Below the pieces are notes generated by a model. It ran no database searches, was not told where the DNA came from, and was given only the letters and a program-made list of their open reading frames with translations. A DNA stretch of 64,000 nucleotides from Halomarina salina (GTDB taxonomy: Archaea; Halobacteriota; Halobacteria; Halobacteriales; Haloarculaceae), in assembly GCF_023074835.1 (NCBI RefSeq), contig NZ_JALLGW010000001.1:1116001-1180000 (forward strand). The letters run 5' to 3'. The translations under genes were made by a program, and so were the position numbers. The number at the start of each line of letters is the position of its first letter. The stretch's first letter is position 1. Positions 8,293 through 17,262 of the stretch are shown here, in pieces.

Positions 8293-8356
8293 AAATCACC
8301 GAACGCGCTCTCACGGCGAGAGAACGCTTATCCCACGTGACGATGTGCTACCGGGT

Positions 8357-8806
8357 ATGTCCCGCTCCTCCACACGGACTGCCACGGGATTCGAGTCCGC
8401 GACGACACACGTCGACTCGGACTGGTGGCAGGCCATCGCCGTCGCGGGGGTGTTCTTCGTCCTCGCGTACGTCGTCGGTCTGTTCCTGTTCGTCACGGTG
8501 TTCGCGTCGTTCCTGTTCGGCGCGGCCGCGGGCGGCCCGCCGGAACTGTTCGTCGGCGGGTTCGGCCTCCTGTTCGTGTTCGTCAGCCTGTTCGTCCTCG
8601 TCGGCGTCGTGCTCAGCCTCCTGTTGCCGGTGGCGCTCTACCTCGACGCGAAGGCCGTCGACGAGGCGAACGTCGGCTGGCACCCCGACCCGACGCTGTA
8701 CGCCATCGTCGGCGTCGTCGGTCTGTTCGCGCAGGGGTTGCCGGTCCAGCCGGCGGTCGCGTTCTACTACCTCTACAAACGCCGACAGGCGGTCGGGACG
8801 CCATAG
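8357..8806 (+). CDS. Small multi-pass membrane protein of unknown function
   Basis: 149 residues with three to four strongly hydrophobic segments (about 27-52, 58-90 and 110-140), a DAKAVDEANVGWHPDP loop between the last two, and a basic cytosolic end (YLYKRRQ). A TTAT sequence about 25 bases before the ATG suggests a nearly leaderless transcript. No family with known function recognised. It ends 34 bases before hemC. Confidence 0.72.
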   Translation: MSRSSTRTATGFESATTHVDSDWWQAIAVAGVFFVLAYVVGLFLFVTVFASFLFGAAAGGPPELFVGGFGLLFVFVSLFVLVGVVLSLLLPVALYLDAKAVDEANVGWHPDPTLYAIVGVVGLFAQGLPVQPAVAFYYLYKRRQAVGTP

Positions 8807-8840
8807 AACGTCTTTTCAGCGTTCGCCGTCCAGTCGGAGT

Positions 8841-10316
8841 ATGAGCGATACGCTGCGGCTGGCGACGCGCGGGTCGGCGCTGGCGCTCCGACAGGCCGAG
8901 TCGGTGCGCGAGGTGCTGGCGACCCGGCGTCGGCCGGTCGACCTCGTCGAGGTGGAGACGCGGGGCGACCGCATCACCGACGAACTCATCCACCGACTGG
9001 GCAAGACGGGGGCGTTCGTCCGCGCACTCGACGAGCAGGTGCTCTCGGGCGACGTCGACGCTGCCGTCCACTCGATGAAGGACATGCCGACCGAGATGCC
9101 CGAGGACCTCGTCGTGGCGGGCGTCCCCGAACGCGCGACGCCGGGCGACGTGCTGGTCACCGCCGACGGGCGCTCGCTGGACCAGCTACCGAGCGGCGCG
9201 ACGGTCGGCACTTCCAGCCTCCGCCGGAAGGCACAGTTGCTCGCCGAGCGCCCGGACCTCGACGTGCAACCACTCCGAGGGAACGTCGACACGCGCGCCG
9301 AGAAACTGCTCGCGCCGGGGCTCCAGCGCGAACACGAGCGACGACTCGATGCGGAGGAAGCGGACGGCGCAGAGGACGAGGCCACCGGGGAGTCGTTCGA
9401 CGAGACCCTCGACGACTGGTTCGACGGCCTGAGCGAACTCCAGCGTCGCGCGCTCGAACGCGACGTGGAGACGGAGTACGACGCCATCGTGCTCGCCGAG
9501 GCCGGTCTCGACCGGTCGGGGCTCGCACACTCGCTCTCGTACCAGCGGCTCTCGCCGACGCGGTTCGTCCCCGCGCCGGGCCAGGGAGCGCTCGCGGTAA
9601 CCGCCCGCGACGGCGAGGTCGCAGAGCGCATCCACTCCTCGCTCGACCACCCGCAGACGCGGGTCCGGACGACCGTCGAGCGGACCATCCTCGCCGAACT
9701 CGGCGGTGGCTGCGTCGCCCCCATCGGCATCTACGCCCGCCTGCAGGGCGCGAAGGTGAACGTCGCCGTCCGCGTCCTCTCGCGGGACGGCACCGAGGAG
9801 ATACGCGAGAACCGGGACCTGCCTGTCGAGCGCCACCCCGAGGCGGCCCGCGAGTTCGCCGCCGACCTCCGCGACCGGGGGGCGGCCGACCTCATCGAAC
9901 GCGCCCGCCGCGAGACGCAACCGGAACGTGGCGCGCGCGAGGACGCCGACGGTGCCGACGCCGAGGACGGCCCGGACTCCGGTCCCGCCGACACCGGCGA
10001 CGCTGACGCCGTCACCGACGACACACTCGTCGACGACACCGTCACCGGCGACACCGACGACACGAACGGGGTGGCAGTCGAGGACGCCGACACCGGCGAG
10101 GACGACGCGGCCGACGACGAATCGCCGAGCGAGTCCGGGGGTGCTGTCGAGGGCGAGGAGTCGGCCGACGAGGTGACGGACGACGGAGAACCGGCCGACC
10201 AGACGCCGGCGGACGAGGCGACAGACGACGAGGAATCGGACGACGACGATGGAGCGTCGACCGGCTACACGCCCAGCACGCCGTGGCCGACGGCCGGGAA
10301 CGGCGAGGAGGAGTGA
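8841..10316 (+). CDS. hemC: Hydroxymethylbilane synthase (porphobilinogen deaminase) with a long acidic tail
   Basis: Polymerises four porphobilinogens into hydroxymethylbilane. 491 residues; the catalytic Asp is D81 (HSMKDMPTE) and the dipyrromethane-cofactor Cys is C291 (LGGGCVAPIG). Residues about 157-205 are a charged insert seen in haloarchaeal forms. Residues about 361-491 are a low-complexity Asp/Glu/Thr tail with no family equivalent, ending in YTPSTPWPTAG. The stop is followed after 1 base by the methyltransferase start, so hemC, the methyltransferase and hemD form one operon. Confidence 0.95.
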   Translation: MSDTLRLATRGSALALRQAESVREVLATRRRPVDLVEVETRGDRITDELIHRLGKTGAFVRALDEQVLSGDVDAAVHSMKDMPTEMPEDLVVAGVPERATPGDVLVTADGRSLDQLPSGATVGTSSLRRKAQLLAERPDLDVQPLRGNVDTRAEKLLAPGLQREHERRLDAEEADGAEDEATGESFDETLDDWFDGLSELQRRALERDVETEYDAIVLAEAGLDRSGLAHSLSYQRLSPTRFVPAPGQGALAVTARDGEVAERIHSSLDHPQTRVRTTVERTILAELGGGCVAPIGIYARLQGAKVNVAVRVLSRDGTEEIRENRDLPVERHPEAAREFAADLRDRGAADLIERARRETQPERGAREDADGADAEDGPDSGPADTGDADAVTDDTLVDDTVTGDTDDTNGVAVEDADTGEDDAADDESPSESGGAVEGEESADEVTDDGEPADQTPADEATDDEESDDDDGASTGYTPSTPWPTAGNGEEE

Positions 10317-10317
10317 G

Positions 10318-11142
10318 ATGGGCGGGTCGACTCCTGACGAGTCCGAGGCGACGGGCGCGACGGGCACCGTCTATCTCGTCGGCAGCGGCCCCGGCGACCC
10401 GGACCTGCTGACGGTGAAGGCTCGCCGTCTGCTGGAGGAGGCGGACGTGGTCCTCCACGACAAACTTCCGGGACCGGAGATCCTCGGGTCGATTCCCGAG
10501 GGCAAGCGCGAGGACGTGGGCAAGCGCGCCGGCGGCGACCGGACGAGCCAGGAGTACACGAACGACCGCCTCGTCGAACTCGCGCGCGAGGGAAAGTCGG
10601 TGGTACGGTTGAAGGGCGGCGACCCGTTCGTCTTCGGCCGCGGCGGCGAGGAGGCCGAACACCTCGCCGCGAACGAGATACCCTTCGAGGTGGTGCCGGG
10701 CGTCACCAGCGCCGTCGGCGGCCCCGCCGTCGCGGGCATCCCCGTCACCCACCGCGACCACGCCTCCAGCGTGACGTTCGTGACGGGCCACGAGGACCCC
10801 ACCAAGGAGGAGTCGGCCGTCGACTGGGCGGCCCTCGCCGCGACGGGCGGCACGCTCGTCGTGCTGATGGGCGTCGGCAAACTCCCCGACTACACCGCCG
10901 CGCTCCGGGCGGCCGGGATGGACGCGGCGACGCCCGTCGCACTCGTCGAGCGCGCGACGTGGCCCGACCAGCGCGTCGCGACCGGCACCCTGGAGACCAT
11001 CGTCGAGGTGCGGGACCGGGAGGACATCTCGCCGCCCGCCATTACGGTCGTCGGCGAGGTGGCGGCGACGCGCGAGACGCTCGCCGAGTTCATGCGCAAC
11101 GGCACGTCGGACGGGCCAGCACAGGAGGGCGACGACCAGTGA
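10318..11142 (+). CDS. cobA: Uroporphyrinogen-III C-methyltransferase
   Basis: Uses SAM to methylate uroporphyrinogen III to precorrin-2, the branch to siroheme, cobalamin and alternative (siroheme-dependent) heme. 274 residues with VYLVGSGPGDPDLLTVKA, the SAM loop VRLKGGDPFVFGRGGEE and VVPGVTSAVGGPAVAGIPVTHR. The ATG follows the hemC stop by 1 base and the stop overlaps the hemD GTG (GTGA). Archaeal heme synthesis normally goes through siroheme, so this enzyme probably serves heme as well as B12. Confidence 0.93.
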   Translation: MGGSTPDESEATGATGTVYLVGSGPGDPDLLTVKARRLLEEADVVLHDKLPGPEILGSIPEGKREDVGKRAGGDRTSQEYTNDRLVELAREGKSVVRLKGGDPFVFGRGGEEAEHLAANEIPFEVVPGVTSAVGGPAVAGIPVTHRDHASSVTFVTGHEDPTKEESAVDWAALAATGGTLVVLMGVGKLPDYTAALRAAGMDAATPVALVERATWPDQRVATGTLETIVEVRDREDISPPAITVVGEVAATRETLAEFMRNGTSDGPAQEGDDQ

Positions 11143-11924
11143 GCGACGACGGTGTCTCGGAGACGGCCGCGACCGCGACCGACGCCACCGCGGACGACGA
11201 CCGCCCGCGCGTGGCCGTGTTCCGACCGGCCGACGAGCGACTGGACCGGGCGGTCGAACTGCTCGACTCGCTGGGCGTCCGACCGGTGGGTGACCCGATG
11301 CTCGCCGTCGCGCCGACGGGGGTCGCGCCCCGCGAGGACGCCGACTACGCCATCCTCACGAGCAAGACCGGGGTCGAACTCGTCGCGGAGGCGGGGTGGC
11401 GGTTCGACGGGACGCTCTGTGCCATCGGCGAGTCGACCGCGAGCGCGCTCCGTGACGCGGGCTACGCCGTCGACGTGGTCCCCGAGGTGTTCTCCTCTGC
11501 GGGGCTGGTCGAGACGCTGGCCGACCGCGTCTCGGGTACCCGCGTCGAGGTGGCCCGGAGCGACCACGGCTCTGCGGTGCTCACCGACGGCCTGAACGAC
11601 GCGGGCGCGTTCGTCCACGAGACGGTCCTCTATCGGCTCACGCGCCCGCCCGACTCCGGCGAGTCGGTGGCGCTCGCGGCACGTGGCGACCTCGACGCGG
11701 CGCTGTTCACCTCCTCGCTCACCGTCGAGCACTTCCTCGACGCGGCCGCCGAGCGAGGGATCCACGAAGACGCCCTCGCGGGACTGGACGCGGCCGTCGT
11801 CGGCACCATCGGCGACCCGACGCGGACGGTCGCCGAGGCCGCCGGCATCGACGTCGACGTCGTCCCCGAGACGGCCGACTTCGAGACCATGGCGCGCGCC
11901 GTCGTCGCCACGCTCACGGGATAG
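11139..11924 (+). CDS. hemD: Uroporphyrinogen-III synthase
   Basis: Cyclises hydroxymethylbilane to uroporphyrinogen III. 261 residues; the GTG start overlaps the preceding stop (GTGA). The family is poorly conserved, but the two-domain pattern is clear: VAVFRPADER at the start, ILTSKTGVE, a hinge near VARSDHG, LFTSSLTVEHF and VGTIGDPTRTVAEAAG near the end. The first 25 residues are an acidic Thr/Ala extension. It follows hemC and the methyltransferase in the order common in haloarchaea. Confidence 0.88.
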   Translation: MSDDGVSETAATATDATADDDRPRVAVFRPADERLDRAVELLDSLGVRPVGDPMLAVAPTGVAPREDADYAILTSKTGVELVAEAGWRFDGTLCAIGESTASALRDAGYAVDVVPEVFSSAGLVETLADRVSGTRVEVARSDHGSAVLTDGLNDAGAFVHETVLYRLTRPPDSGESVALAARGDLDAALFTSSLTVEHFLDAAAERGIHEDALAGLDAAVVGTIGDPTRTVAEAAGIDVDVVPETADFETMARAVVATLTG

Positions 11925-11992
11925 TCCGCATTCTTTTCAACTGTCCGACACTACTTTCGTCGTCCGTGTCGCACCTCCGGCCGGTGACCCTG

Positions 11993-12406
11993 ATGTACGA
12001 CACGATTCTCGTCCCCATCGACGGGAGCGACGGGGGGAACCGCGCCGCCGAACACGCCCTCGAACTGGCCGACCGCTACGACGCGACCATCCACGCGATG
12101 TACGTCGTCGACGTGAGTCGGTACGGCGAACCGGCGCTGAGCAGCGTCGAACTCGTCGTCGACGAACTCGAAGACCGGGGTCGGGACCTGCTGACGACGT
12201 TCGCCGACCGCGCGGACAACGACGGTATCGTCGTCGAGACGAAACACTGCCACGGTGCTCCCCACGAGGAGATCGTCGCGTACGCCGAGGACGCGGACGC
12301 CGACCTCGTCGTGATGGGCTTCCAGGGGTACTCCCACCAGAACCGCATCGGGAGCGTCGCCGAACGCGTCACCCGAACGGGCGTCCGACCGGTGATGCTC
12401 GTCTGA
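11993..12406 (+). CDS. Universal stress protein (UspA family)
   Basis: 137 residues with the typical start MYDTILVPIDGSDGGNRAAEHA and a late VVMGFQGYSHQNRIGSVAERV. The nucleotide motif is G-x2-G followed by GS after only 7 residues, where the usual spacing is 9, so ATP binding is uncertain. The ATG fits the family; a GTG 27 bases upstream is possible. The T-rich stretch before it (11930-11960) probably ends the heme operon and starts this transcript. Confidence 0.9.
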   Translation: MYDTILVPIDGSDGGNRAAEHALELADRYDATIHAMYVVDVSRYGEPALSSVELVVDELEDRGRDLLTTFADRADNDGIVVETKHCHGAPHEEIVAYAEDADADLVVMGFQGYSHQNRIGSVAERVTRTGVRPVMLV

Positions 12407-12455
12407 GTCTGCACGGACGACGGGGTGCGTCGACACGGCTGGTGGCGTCCGAGAG

Positions 12456-13073
12456 TCACTCGCCGTAGTCGCCGCCGTACTTGAGCAGGAAGAACGTGAA
12501 CGCGACGACGGCCACGAGCGCCAGCGCCGTCGCGATTCCCAGCAGCCGCACGTCGTCGCCGACGACCGGTGGAGCAACCCCACCACCCTCCGCATCACCA
12601 CCGCCGCCGGGCGCGACGGTGACGGTCCCGACCATCCCGGCCGACTCGTGTGGAATGCAGAAGTATCCGTACGACCCCTCCACGTCGAACGTGTGTTCGT
12701 AGGTCCCGCCGCCCCCGATGTCGCCCTCGTCGGGGTAGGCGCTCCGGGCGGCCTCCTCGCTACCGGCGTCCGCGCTGTCGAAGTACTCCGCGTCGGACGG
12801 TATCTCGCCCTCGTACGCGGTCACGCTGTGGCCGACCTGCCCGACGTTCTCCCAGACGACCGTTCCGCCCGGCGGGACGGTGACCTCCTGGGGGTCGAAC
12901 ACGAGTCCGTCGGTCATCTCGACGGTCGTGGCTCCTCCCTCCTGTGCGGCCCCCGCGTCCGTTCCGACTGCGACCGCGAGGGTACCGACGCCGCCAAACA
13001 GGAGCGCTCGCCGTGTGAGACCCGTCCCCGTCGCCCCGGACGCGTCTCTGCCGCTCTCCGCTCGCTGGCTCAT
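12456..13073 (-). CDS. Halocyanin-like blue copper protein, membrane anchored
   Basis: 205 residues. A Tat-like signal (LTRRALLFGGVGTLAVAVG, about 19-43) is followed by a plastocyanin-type domain with copper ligands H82 (GHSVTA), C139 (YFCIPH), H142 and M147. A Gly/Glu linker and a C-terminal membrane helix (about 178-198) with a short charged tail complete it. It probably carries electrons on the outer face of the membrane. It is flanked by two universal stress genes and is divergent from the one at 13199. Confidence 0.9.
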   Translation of the reverse strand: MSQRAESGRDASGATGTGLTRRALLFGGVGTLAVAVGTDAGAAQEGGATTVEMTDGLVFDPQEVTVPPGGTVVWENVGQVGHSVTAYEGEIPSDAEYFDSADAGSEEAARSAYPDEGDIGGGGTYEHTFDVEGSYGYFCIPHESAGMVGTVTVAPGGGGDAEGGGVAPPVVGDDVRLLGIATALALVAVVAFTFFLLKYGGDYGE

Positions 13074-13198
13074 GGCCGACGCTACGACCTGTCGAGAGGA
13101 TAACAGTTTTGTCGCGGCGGCGGTCTGTCACGTCCCACGGAGACACCCGTCCACCGACGGCTGCGAAGCTATTCGTCAGCTGACAGCCTCCACCCCGC

Positions 13199-13633
13199 AT
13201 GACCTCGTCCGTCCTCGTCCCGATGACCTACGGTCCGCTCTCGGAGCAGGCGCTCCGGCACGCTCTGGAAACGTACCCCGACAGCGAGGTGACGGCGTTG
13301 CACGTCGTCGACTTCCGGTCGAGCGACCGGGGTCCCGGCGGCTGGGGCGACGAACCCTCCGAGTGGGACGACTGGCTCGACACGGCCCGGGCTCACGCCG
13401 ACGAACTCTTCGCCGACGCTCGCGACGTCGCCGCCGAGTACGACCGGGAGCTACGGACCGAGTCGACGGTCGGGAAGGCCGCACCGACCATCGTCGAGTA
13501 CGCCGAAGAGCACGACCCGGACGTCGTCGTGATGGGCAGTCACGACCGGTCCGCACCCGCGAGGTTCCTCCTGGGAAGCGTCGCCGACCACGTCGTCCGG
13601 CGCTCTCCGGTGCCGGTGTTGCTCGTCCGCTAG
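13199..13633 (+). CDS. Universal stress protein (UspA family)
   Basis: 144 residues with start SSVLVPMTYGPLSEQALRHAL and late VVVMGSHDRSAPARFLLGSVADHVV. The nucleotide loop reads G-S-H-D where ATP-binding Usp proteins have G-x2-G, so ligand binding may differ. It resembles haloarchaeal Usp proteins but is not close to the one at 11993. The start ATG is the first in the frame after the gap shared with the divergent halocyanin gene. Confidence 0.88.
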   Translation: MTSSVLVPMTYGPLSEQALRHALETYPDSEVTALHVVDFRSSDRGPGGWGDEPSEWDDWLDTARAHADELFADARDVAAEYDRELRTESTVGKAAPTIVEYAEEHDPDVVVMGSHDRSAPARFLLGSVADHVVRRSPVPVLLVR

Positions 13634-13679
13634 TCCGGGTCCCGCAGTTTAAATCGGAGAGCGAACTAGTCGCCCGTAG

Positions 13680-15107
13680 ATGACGTCGCCCGTCCCCGAA
13701 CTCGCCGACTGCGCCGACGCCTGCGCCGACCAGTTGCTCGACGCCGAGGAGGTGCTGCTCGCCTCGCACATCGACGCAGACGGGCTGACGAGCGCCGCCG
13801 TCGCCTCGACCGGCCTCGAACGGGCGGGCATCGAGTTCGAGGCGGTGTTCAAGAAGCAGCTCGACGCCCACGAGATAGCGACCATCGCGGCCACGGAGTA
13901 CGACACCGTCCTGTTCACCGACTTCGGCAGCGGCCAGCTCGACGACATCGCGCGCCACGAGCGCGAGGGCGACTTCACGCCCGTCGTCGCCGACCACCAC
14001 AAACCGGCAGCGGACGTCGAGACCGAGTTCCACCTCAACCCGTTGCTGTTCGGTATCGACGGCGCGAGCGAACTGTCGGGCGCGGGTGCGGCGTACGTCC
14101 TCGCCCGCGCACTGGGGCAGACGACGACCGACGACGACCGGGCGAACGCGGACCTCGCGGCGCTCGCCGTGGTCGGCGCGGTGGGCGACATGCAGGCCTC
14201 GGGCGGCGAACTCCACGGCGCGAACGCGGGCATCGTCGCGGAGGGCGTCGAGGCGGGGGTGCTCGGCGAGACGACCGACCTCGCGCTGTACGGTCGCCAG
14301 ACTCGCCCGCTCCCGAAGCTGCTGGAGTACTCCAGCGACGTCTACATCCCCGGTATCTCGAACAGTCAGTCCGGAGCGGTCGGGTTCCTCTCGGACCTCG
14401 ACGTCGACCTGAAACGGGACGGTGACTGGCGGACGTGGGTCGACCTCTCGGCCGACGAGCGACAGACCGTCGCCAGCGCGCTCGTCCGGCGGGCCATCCA
14501 GCGGGGCGTTCCCGCACAGAAGATAGACGGCCTCGTCGCGACGACCTACACGCTCCTCGACGAGCACGAGGGGACCGAACTCCGCGACGCCAGCGAGTTC
14601 TCGACGCTCCTCAACGCCACGGCGCGCTACGAACGGGCGGACGTGGGCCTCGCCGTCTGTCTCGGCGACCGAGACGGTGCGCTCGACCGGGCGCGCGACC
14701 TGCTGACGAACCACCGCCGGAACCTCTCGGAGGGCCTGCGCTGGGTCCAGAACGAGGGCGTCACGCGCGAGGAACACGTCCAGTGGTTCGACGCGGGCAC
14801 ACACATCCGAGAGACCATCGTCGGTATCGTCGCGGGGATGGCCGTCGGCAGCGACGGCGTCGACCGCGAGGTGCCTATCGTCGCGTTCGCTTCGAAGAAC
14901 GACGAGGAGACCAAGGTGAGCGCTCGCGGCACGCACGCGCTGGTCCGCGCCGGCCTCGACCTCTCTGCGGTGATGGGCGAGGCGTCGGCCGCCGTCGGCG
15001 GGAAGGGCGGCGGCCACGACGTCGCCGCTGGCGCGACCATCCCCGCCGGGCAGGAGCAGGCGTTCATCGACCGTGCCGACGACATCGTCGGCCAACAGCT
15101 CGGATAG
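13680..15107 (+). CDS. recJ: Archaeal RecJ-like single-strand exonuclease (DHH/DHHA1)
   Basis: 475-residue DHH-family phosphoesterase. Metal motifs are SHIDADG (about 29-35), TDFGSG and ADHHKP (the DHH motif). The C-terminal DHHA1 RNA/DNA-binding motif is GGKGGGHDVAAG. Archaeal RecJ/GAN proteins degrade single-stranded DNA or RNA and associate with the replisome. TTTAAA at 13648-13653 lies 27-32 bases before the ATG, so the gene is probably leaderless. It ends in a long gap. Confidence 0.9.
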   Translation: MTSPVPELADCADACADQLLDAEEVLLASHIDADGLTSAAVASTGLERAGIEFEAVFKKQLDAHEIATIAATEYDTVLFTDFGSGQLDDIARHEREGDFTPVVADHHKPAADVETEFHLNPLLFGIDGASELSGAGAAYVLARALGQTTTDDDRANADLAALAVVGAVGDMQASGGELHGANAGIVAEGVEAGVLGETTDLALYGRQTRPLPKLLEYSSDVYIPGISNSQSGAVGFLSDLDVDLKRDGDWRTWVDLSADERQTVASALVRRAIQRGVPAQKIDGLVATTYTLLDEHEGTELRDASEFSTLLNATARYERADVGLAVCLGDRDGALDRARDLLTNHRRNLSEGLRWVQNEGVTREEHVQWFDAGTHIRETIVGIVAGMAVGSDGVDREVPIVAFASKNDEETKVSARGTHALVRAGLDLSAVMGEASAAVGGKGGGHDVAAGATIPAGQEQAFIDRADDIVGQQLG

Positions 15108-15388
15108 GACCCGAGCGACGTTCTCGGAGACATTGGGGGCGTTCGAGGGGCTACCCTGTTCTCCCCACGATAAACTGCATGTAGCGATACGAAAGTTGGA
15201 CACTGGGTGAAGAGTCCGGAGTCGAGACGGTCCACGAGGTTCGCTTCGCGGGTCGAGACGACGGGTTGGAGCGGACCGCAGGCGCTGGACTGGGTCGAGT
15301 ACGCGAACGTGCCGTTGCGACGAGGAGGCGAACCGACGGATCGCGAGTTCGACTGCGACGTCGTCGGTATCAACGAGGGCGGCCCCGC
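15108..15388. other. Intergenic stretch without a recognisable intact gene
   Basis: Long open frames run through here but translate to Arg/Ser-rich sequence without family features. It may hold the eroded 5' part of the glyoxalase-like remnant that follows. Confidence 0.5.
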
Positions 15389-15550
15389 CTCTCGAAGCAC
15401 CACTCGGCAGTCGAGGCGAGCGACCTCGATGCCACACGAGATCGGCTCGAACGAGGCGGTATCGAGGACCACGACGAGACGCGAACTGCGGGTCACGACC
15501 CGTTTACCGTCCGCGACCCCTCCGGTAATAGAATCGAACTACTGGAAAGA
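15389..15550 (+). pseudogene. Remnant of a glyoxalase/VOC-family gene (3' part)
   Basis: This frame reads LSKHHSAVEASDLDATRD and later FTVRDPSGNRIELLE, the hallmark end of vicinal-oxygen-chelate (glyoxalase/dioxygenase-like) domains. Upstream in the same frame the sequence becomes Arg-rich and unlike the family, and no N-terminal metal-binding half is found. The frame runs on past the usual end without a stop. The likely explanation is a decayed gene; an N-terminal part in another frame could not be identified. Confidence 0.5.
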
Positions 15551-15640
15551 CCCAGACCGCTGTCGGGTGTTCACCCCGACTCCAGACTCTCCGTCGGAAT
15601 CGAAGTTCGGTTCGACAACTGCGAGACGCCGGTCCGTCAG

Positions 15641-15802
15641 CTACTCGACGACTTCCACGGCCGCGTCCTCGTCGAAGGACTCCTCCCCGTCGAGCAGTTG
15701 CGGTTTCCCGAACGGGAACGCCCCGAAGAGGGCGTAGTGAACGACCGAGGCGACGACGAACAGACCGACCAGTGCGGTCAGCAGGCGGGTTACTCTCGAC
15801 AT
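15641..15802 (-). CDS. Small single-pass membrane protein, 53 residues
   Basis: Starts MSRVTRLLTALVGLFVV. A hydrophobic helix at about 7-31 is followed by an acidic tail with GEESFDEDAAVEVVE. The basic N-terminus suggests it faces inside. It has a plausible haloarchaeal small-protein composition. Function unknown. Confidence 0.55.
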   Translation of the reverse strand: MSRVTRLLTALVGLFVVASVVHYALFGAFPFGKPQLLDGEESFDEDAAVEVVE

Positions 15803-15860
15803 GCGCCCGACCACGTGCCGGAACCGCAAGAAGCCGATGGGTTCGTCCCCGTGTCGTCGC

Positions 15861-16145
15861 TCACTCGGTCGACGACTCCGACGACGGGTCGGCCAGTCGT
15901 TCGGCGAGGTTCTTCGCCGCCTCCACGTGCCGGTCGGCCTCCCCGTCGCCCGTGGACTCGACGTTCGACAGCAGGTCGACGACGTGACCCGCACGCTCGC
16001 GTTCGACTGCCGGGTCCAGGTCCGCCTCGGCGATGTCCAGCGCCAGCGCTTCTGCCTCGCCGAGCCAGGCGTTCGTTCGAGAATCGACCGGCCGCTCGCC
16101 GGTGGCGACGAGGTGGTCCGCGAGTCGCTGGGCGTCGTCGGTCAC
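15861..16145 (-). CDS. Small acidic haloarchaeal protein of unknown function
   Basis: 94 residues, predicted mainly alpha-helical and strongly acidic, with GEAEALALDIAEADLDP and GHVVDLLSNVESTGD. It resembles conserved haloarchaeal hypothetical proteins, but I cannot name a function. It lies 58 bases upstream of the small membrane protein on the same strand, perhaps in one transcript. Confidence 0.65.
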   Translation of the reverse strand: MTDDAQRLADHLVATGERPVDSRTNAWLGEAEALALDIAEADLDPAVERERAGHVVDLLSNVESTGDGEADRHVEAAKNLAERLADPSSESSTE

Positions 16146-16348
16146 GTCGGTAGCATCGCGCCGCTGGACCGTCAGGGTTACGCCAGCGCTTCAGCGGTCG
16201 GCGACCTGGTCGAATTCGAACGATTCTGGCTATCTCGAGATGTCTCTCGCAGTCGGCAGCCGAGTCGACCCAACCGATTCTGTATAGCGAAATGAGATTC
16301 ACGCCTCCCGACCGCCCGGCTTTTACCGACCGACGGCGACTGCCGAAT

Positions 16349-16687
16349 ATGGCCGACTTCGACCCCGAGACCTTCGAGGAGGAGAAGTACGTCGAGCACT
16401 TCACCGAGCTCCAGCAGGCGTACAAGCGCGCGTTCGACACGATGAACGAGGAGTACGACTCGGGACTCGTCCACGGCATCGACCAGCAGGTGCTCAACGA
16501 GAGCGAACCCATCTACGACACCGACTCTGGCGGGTTCCACATCGACCTCCCCGACGACCCGTACGAGCGACTCCAGGCCGTCGTCGTGGAGCGAGAGCGG
16601 TTCGAGGCCGTCATGGAGCGGTACGTCGAGGAACTCGAACGCGAACTCCGTCGGGTGTTCGACCTCTCGCCGGAGTCGCGTGGGTAA
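16349..16687 (+). CDS. Conserved haloarchaeal protein (DUF5783-like)
   Basis: 112 residues, acidic and helical; starts MADFDPETFEEEKYVEHF and ends with ELERELRRVFDLSPES. I recall this pattern as DUF5783, with no known role. The start is supported by TTTTAC about 28 bases upstream (leaderless). It is followed after 32 bases by the NifU-like gene on the same strand. Confidence 0.78.
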   Translation: MADFDPETFEEEKYVEHFTELQQAYKRAFDTMNEEYDSGLVHGIDQQVLNESEPIYDTDSGGFHIDLPDDPYERLQAVVVERERFEAVMERYVEELERELRRVFDLSPESRG

Positions 16688-16719
16688 CATCTAAGCGTCC
16701 GCATCCGTTACCTTCGTCC

Positions 16720-17085
16720 ATGAGCACCGAAGCGCGTACGGAGGACGAACTCCGCGAAGACGTGACCAACTTCCTCCGCCGCAACTTCCCGCAGATCCAG
16801 ATGCACGGCGGGAGCGCAGCCATTACCAACCTCGACATGGAGGAGGGAACGGTTTCCCTGCGCCTCGGCGGTGCCTGCTCGGGCTGTGGCATCTCCCCGA
16901 TGACCATCCAGGCCATCAAGTCCCGCATGACCAAGGAGATTCCCGAGATCCAGCAGGTCCACGCCGACACCGGCATGGAAGGCGGCCACGGCGGCGGCGA
17001 TGGCATGTCCCCGTCGTTCCCCGGCGAGACACGCGGCGGCGACATCGACAGCGGCGGGGACGAAGGGCCGGAAGCGCCTTTCTAG
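16720..17085 (+). CDS. NifU-like C-terminal domain protein, Fe-S scaffold
   Basis: 121 residues. The Nfu domain at about 8-85 carries the cluster CxxC (GGACSGCGISPMTIQ). It binds a 4Fe-4S cluster between two subunits and passes it to target proteins. The C-terminal 35 residues are a Gly/Asp-rich flexible tail (GGHGGGDGM). It is the stand-alone Nfu form typical of haloarchaea. Palindromic sequence follows the stop directly. Confidence 0.9.
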   Translation: MSTEARTEDELREDVTNFLRRNFPQIQMHGGSAAITNLDMEEGTVSLRLGGACSGCGISPMTIQAIKSRMTKEIPEIQQVHADTGMEGGHGGGDGMSPSFPGETRGGDIDSGGDEGPEAPF

Positions 17086-17094
17086 AACCACCAC

Positions 17095-17200
17095 GTTTTG
17101 CTGCGTTCGCTCGCCAGTCGCGGAGCGACTGCCTCGCTCACTGGCAAAACTGAACTAAAAGCACTCCTTCACCCCCTTCGGGGGTTCAGTCGGCCCGCTC
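17095..17200. repeat. Nested palindromes after the NifU-like gene
   Basis: GTTTTGC (17095-17101) and GCAAAAC (17144-17150) enclose CAGTCGC-GGA-GCGACTG. Further on ACCCCC-TTC-GGGGGT forms another 3-nt-loop hairpin. It could end transcription or be part of the genome's dispersed palindromes. No gene is seen in 17086-17262. Confidence 0.6.
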
Positions 17201-17262
17201 GCTCGCTTCGCTCACTCGCGGTACAATCCACGAGTGTGACCACCCTGCTCTGCCCAGCACCG

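Noticed and set aside
13680-15107. Long plus and minus open frames overlapping recJ as alternative genes
   Set aside because: The DHH/DHHA1 motifs of RecJ are intact, so the others are shadow frames.
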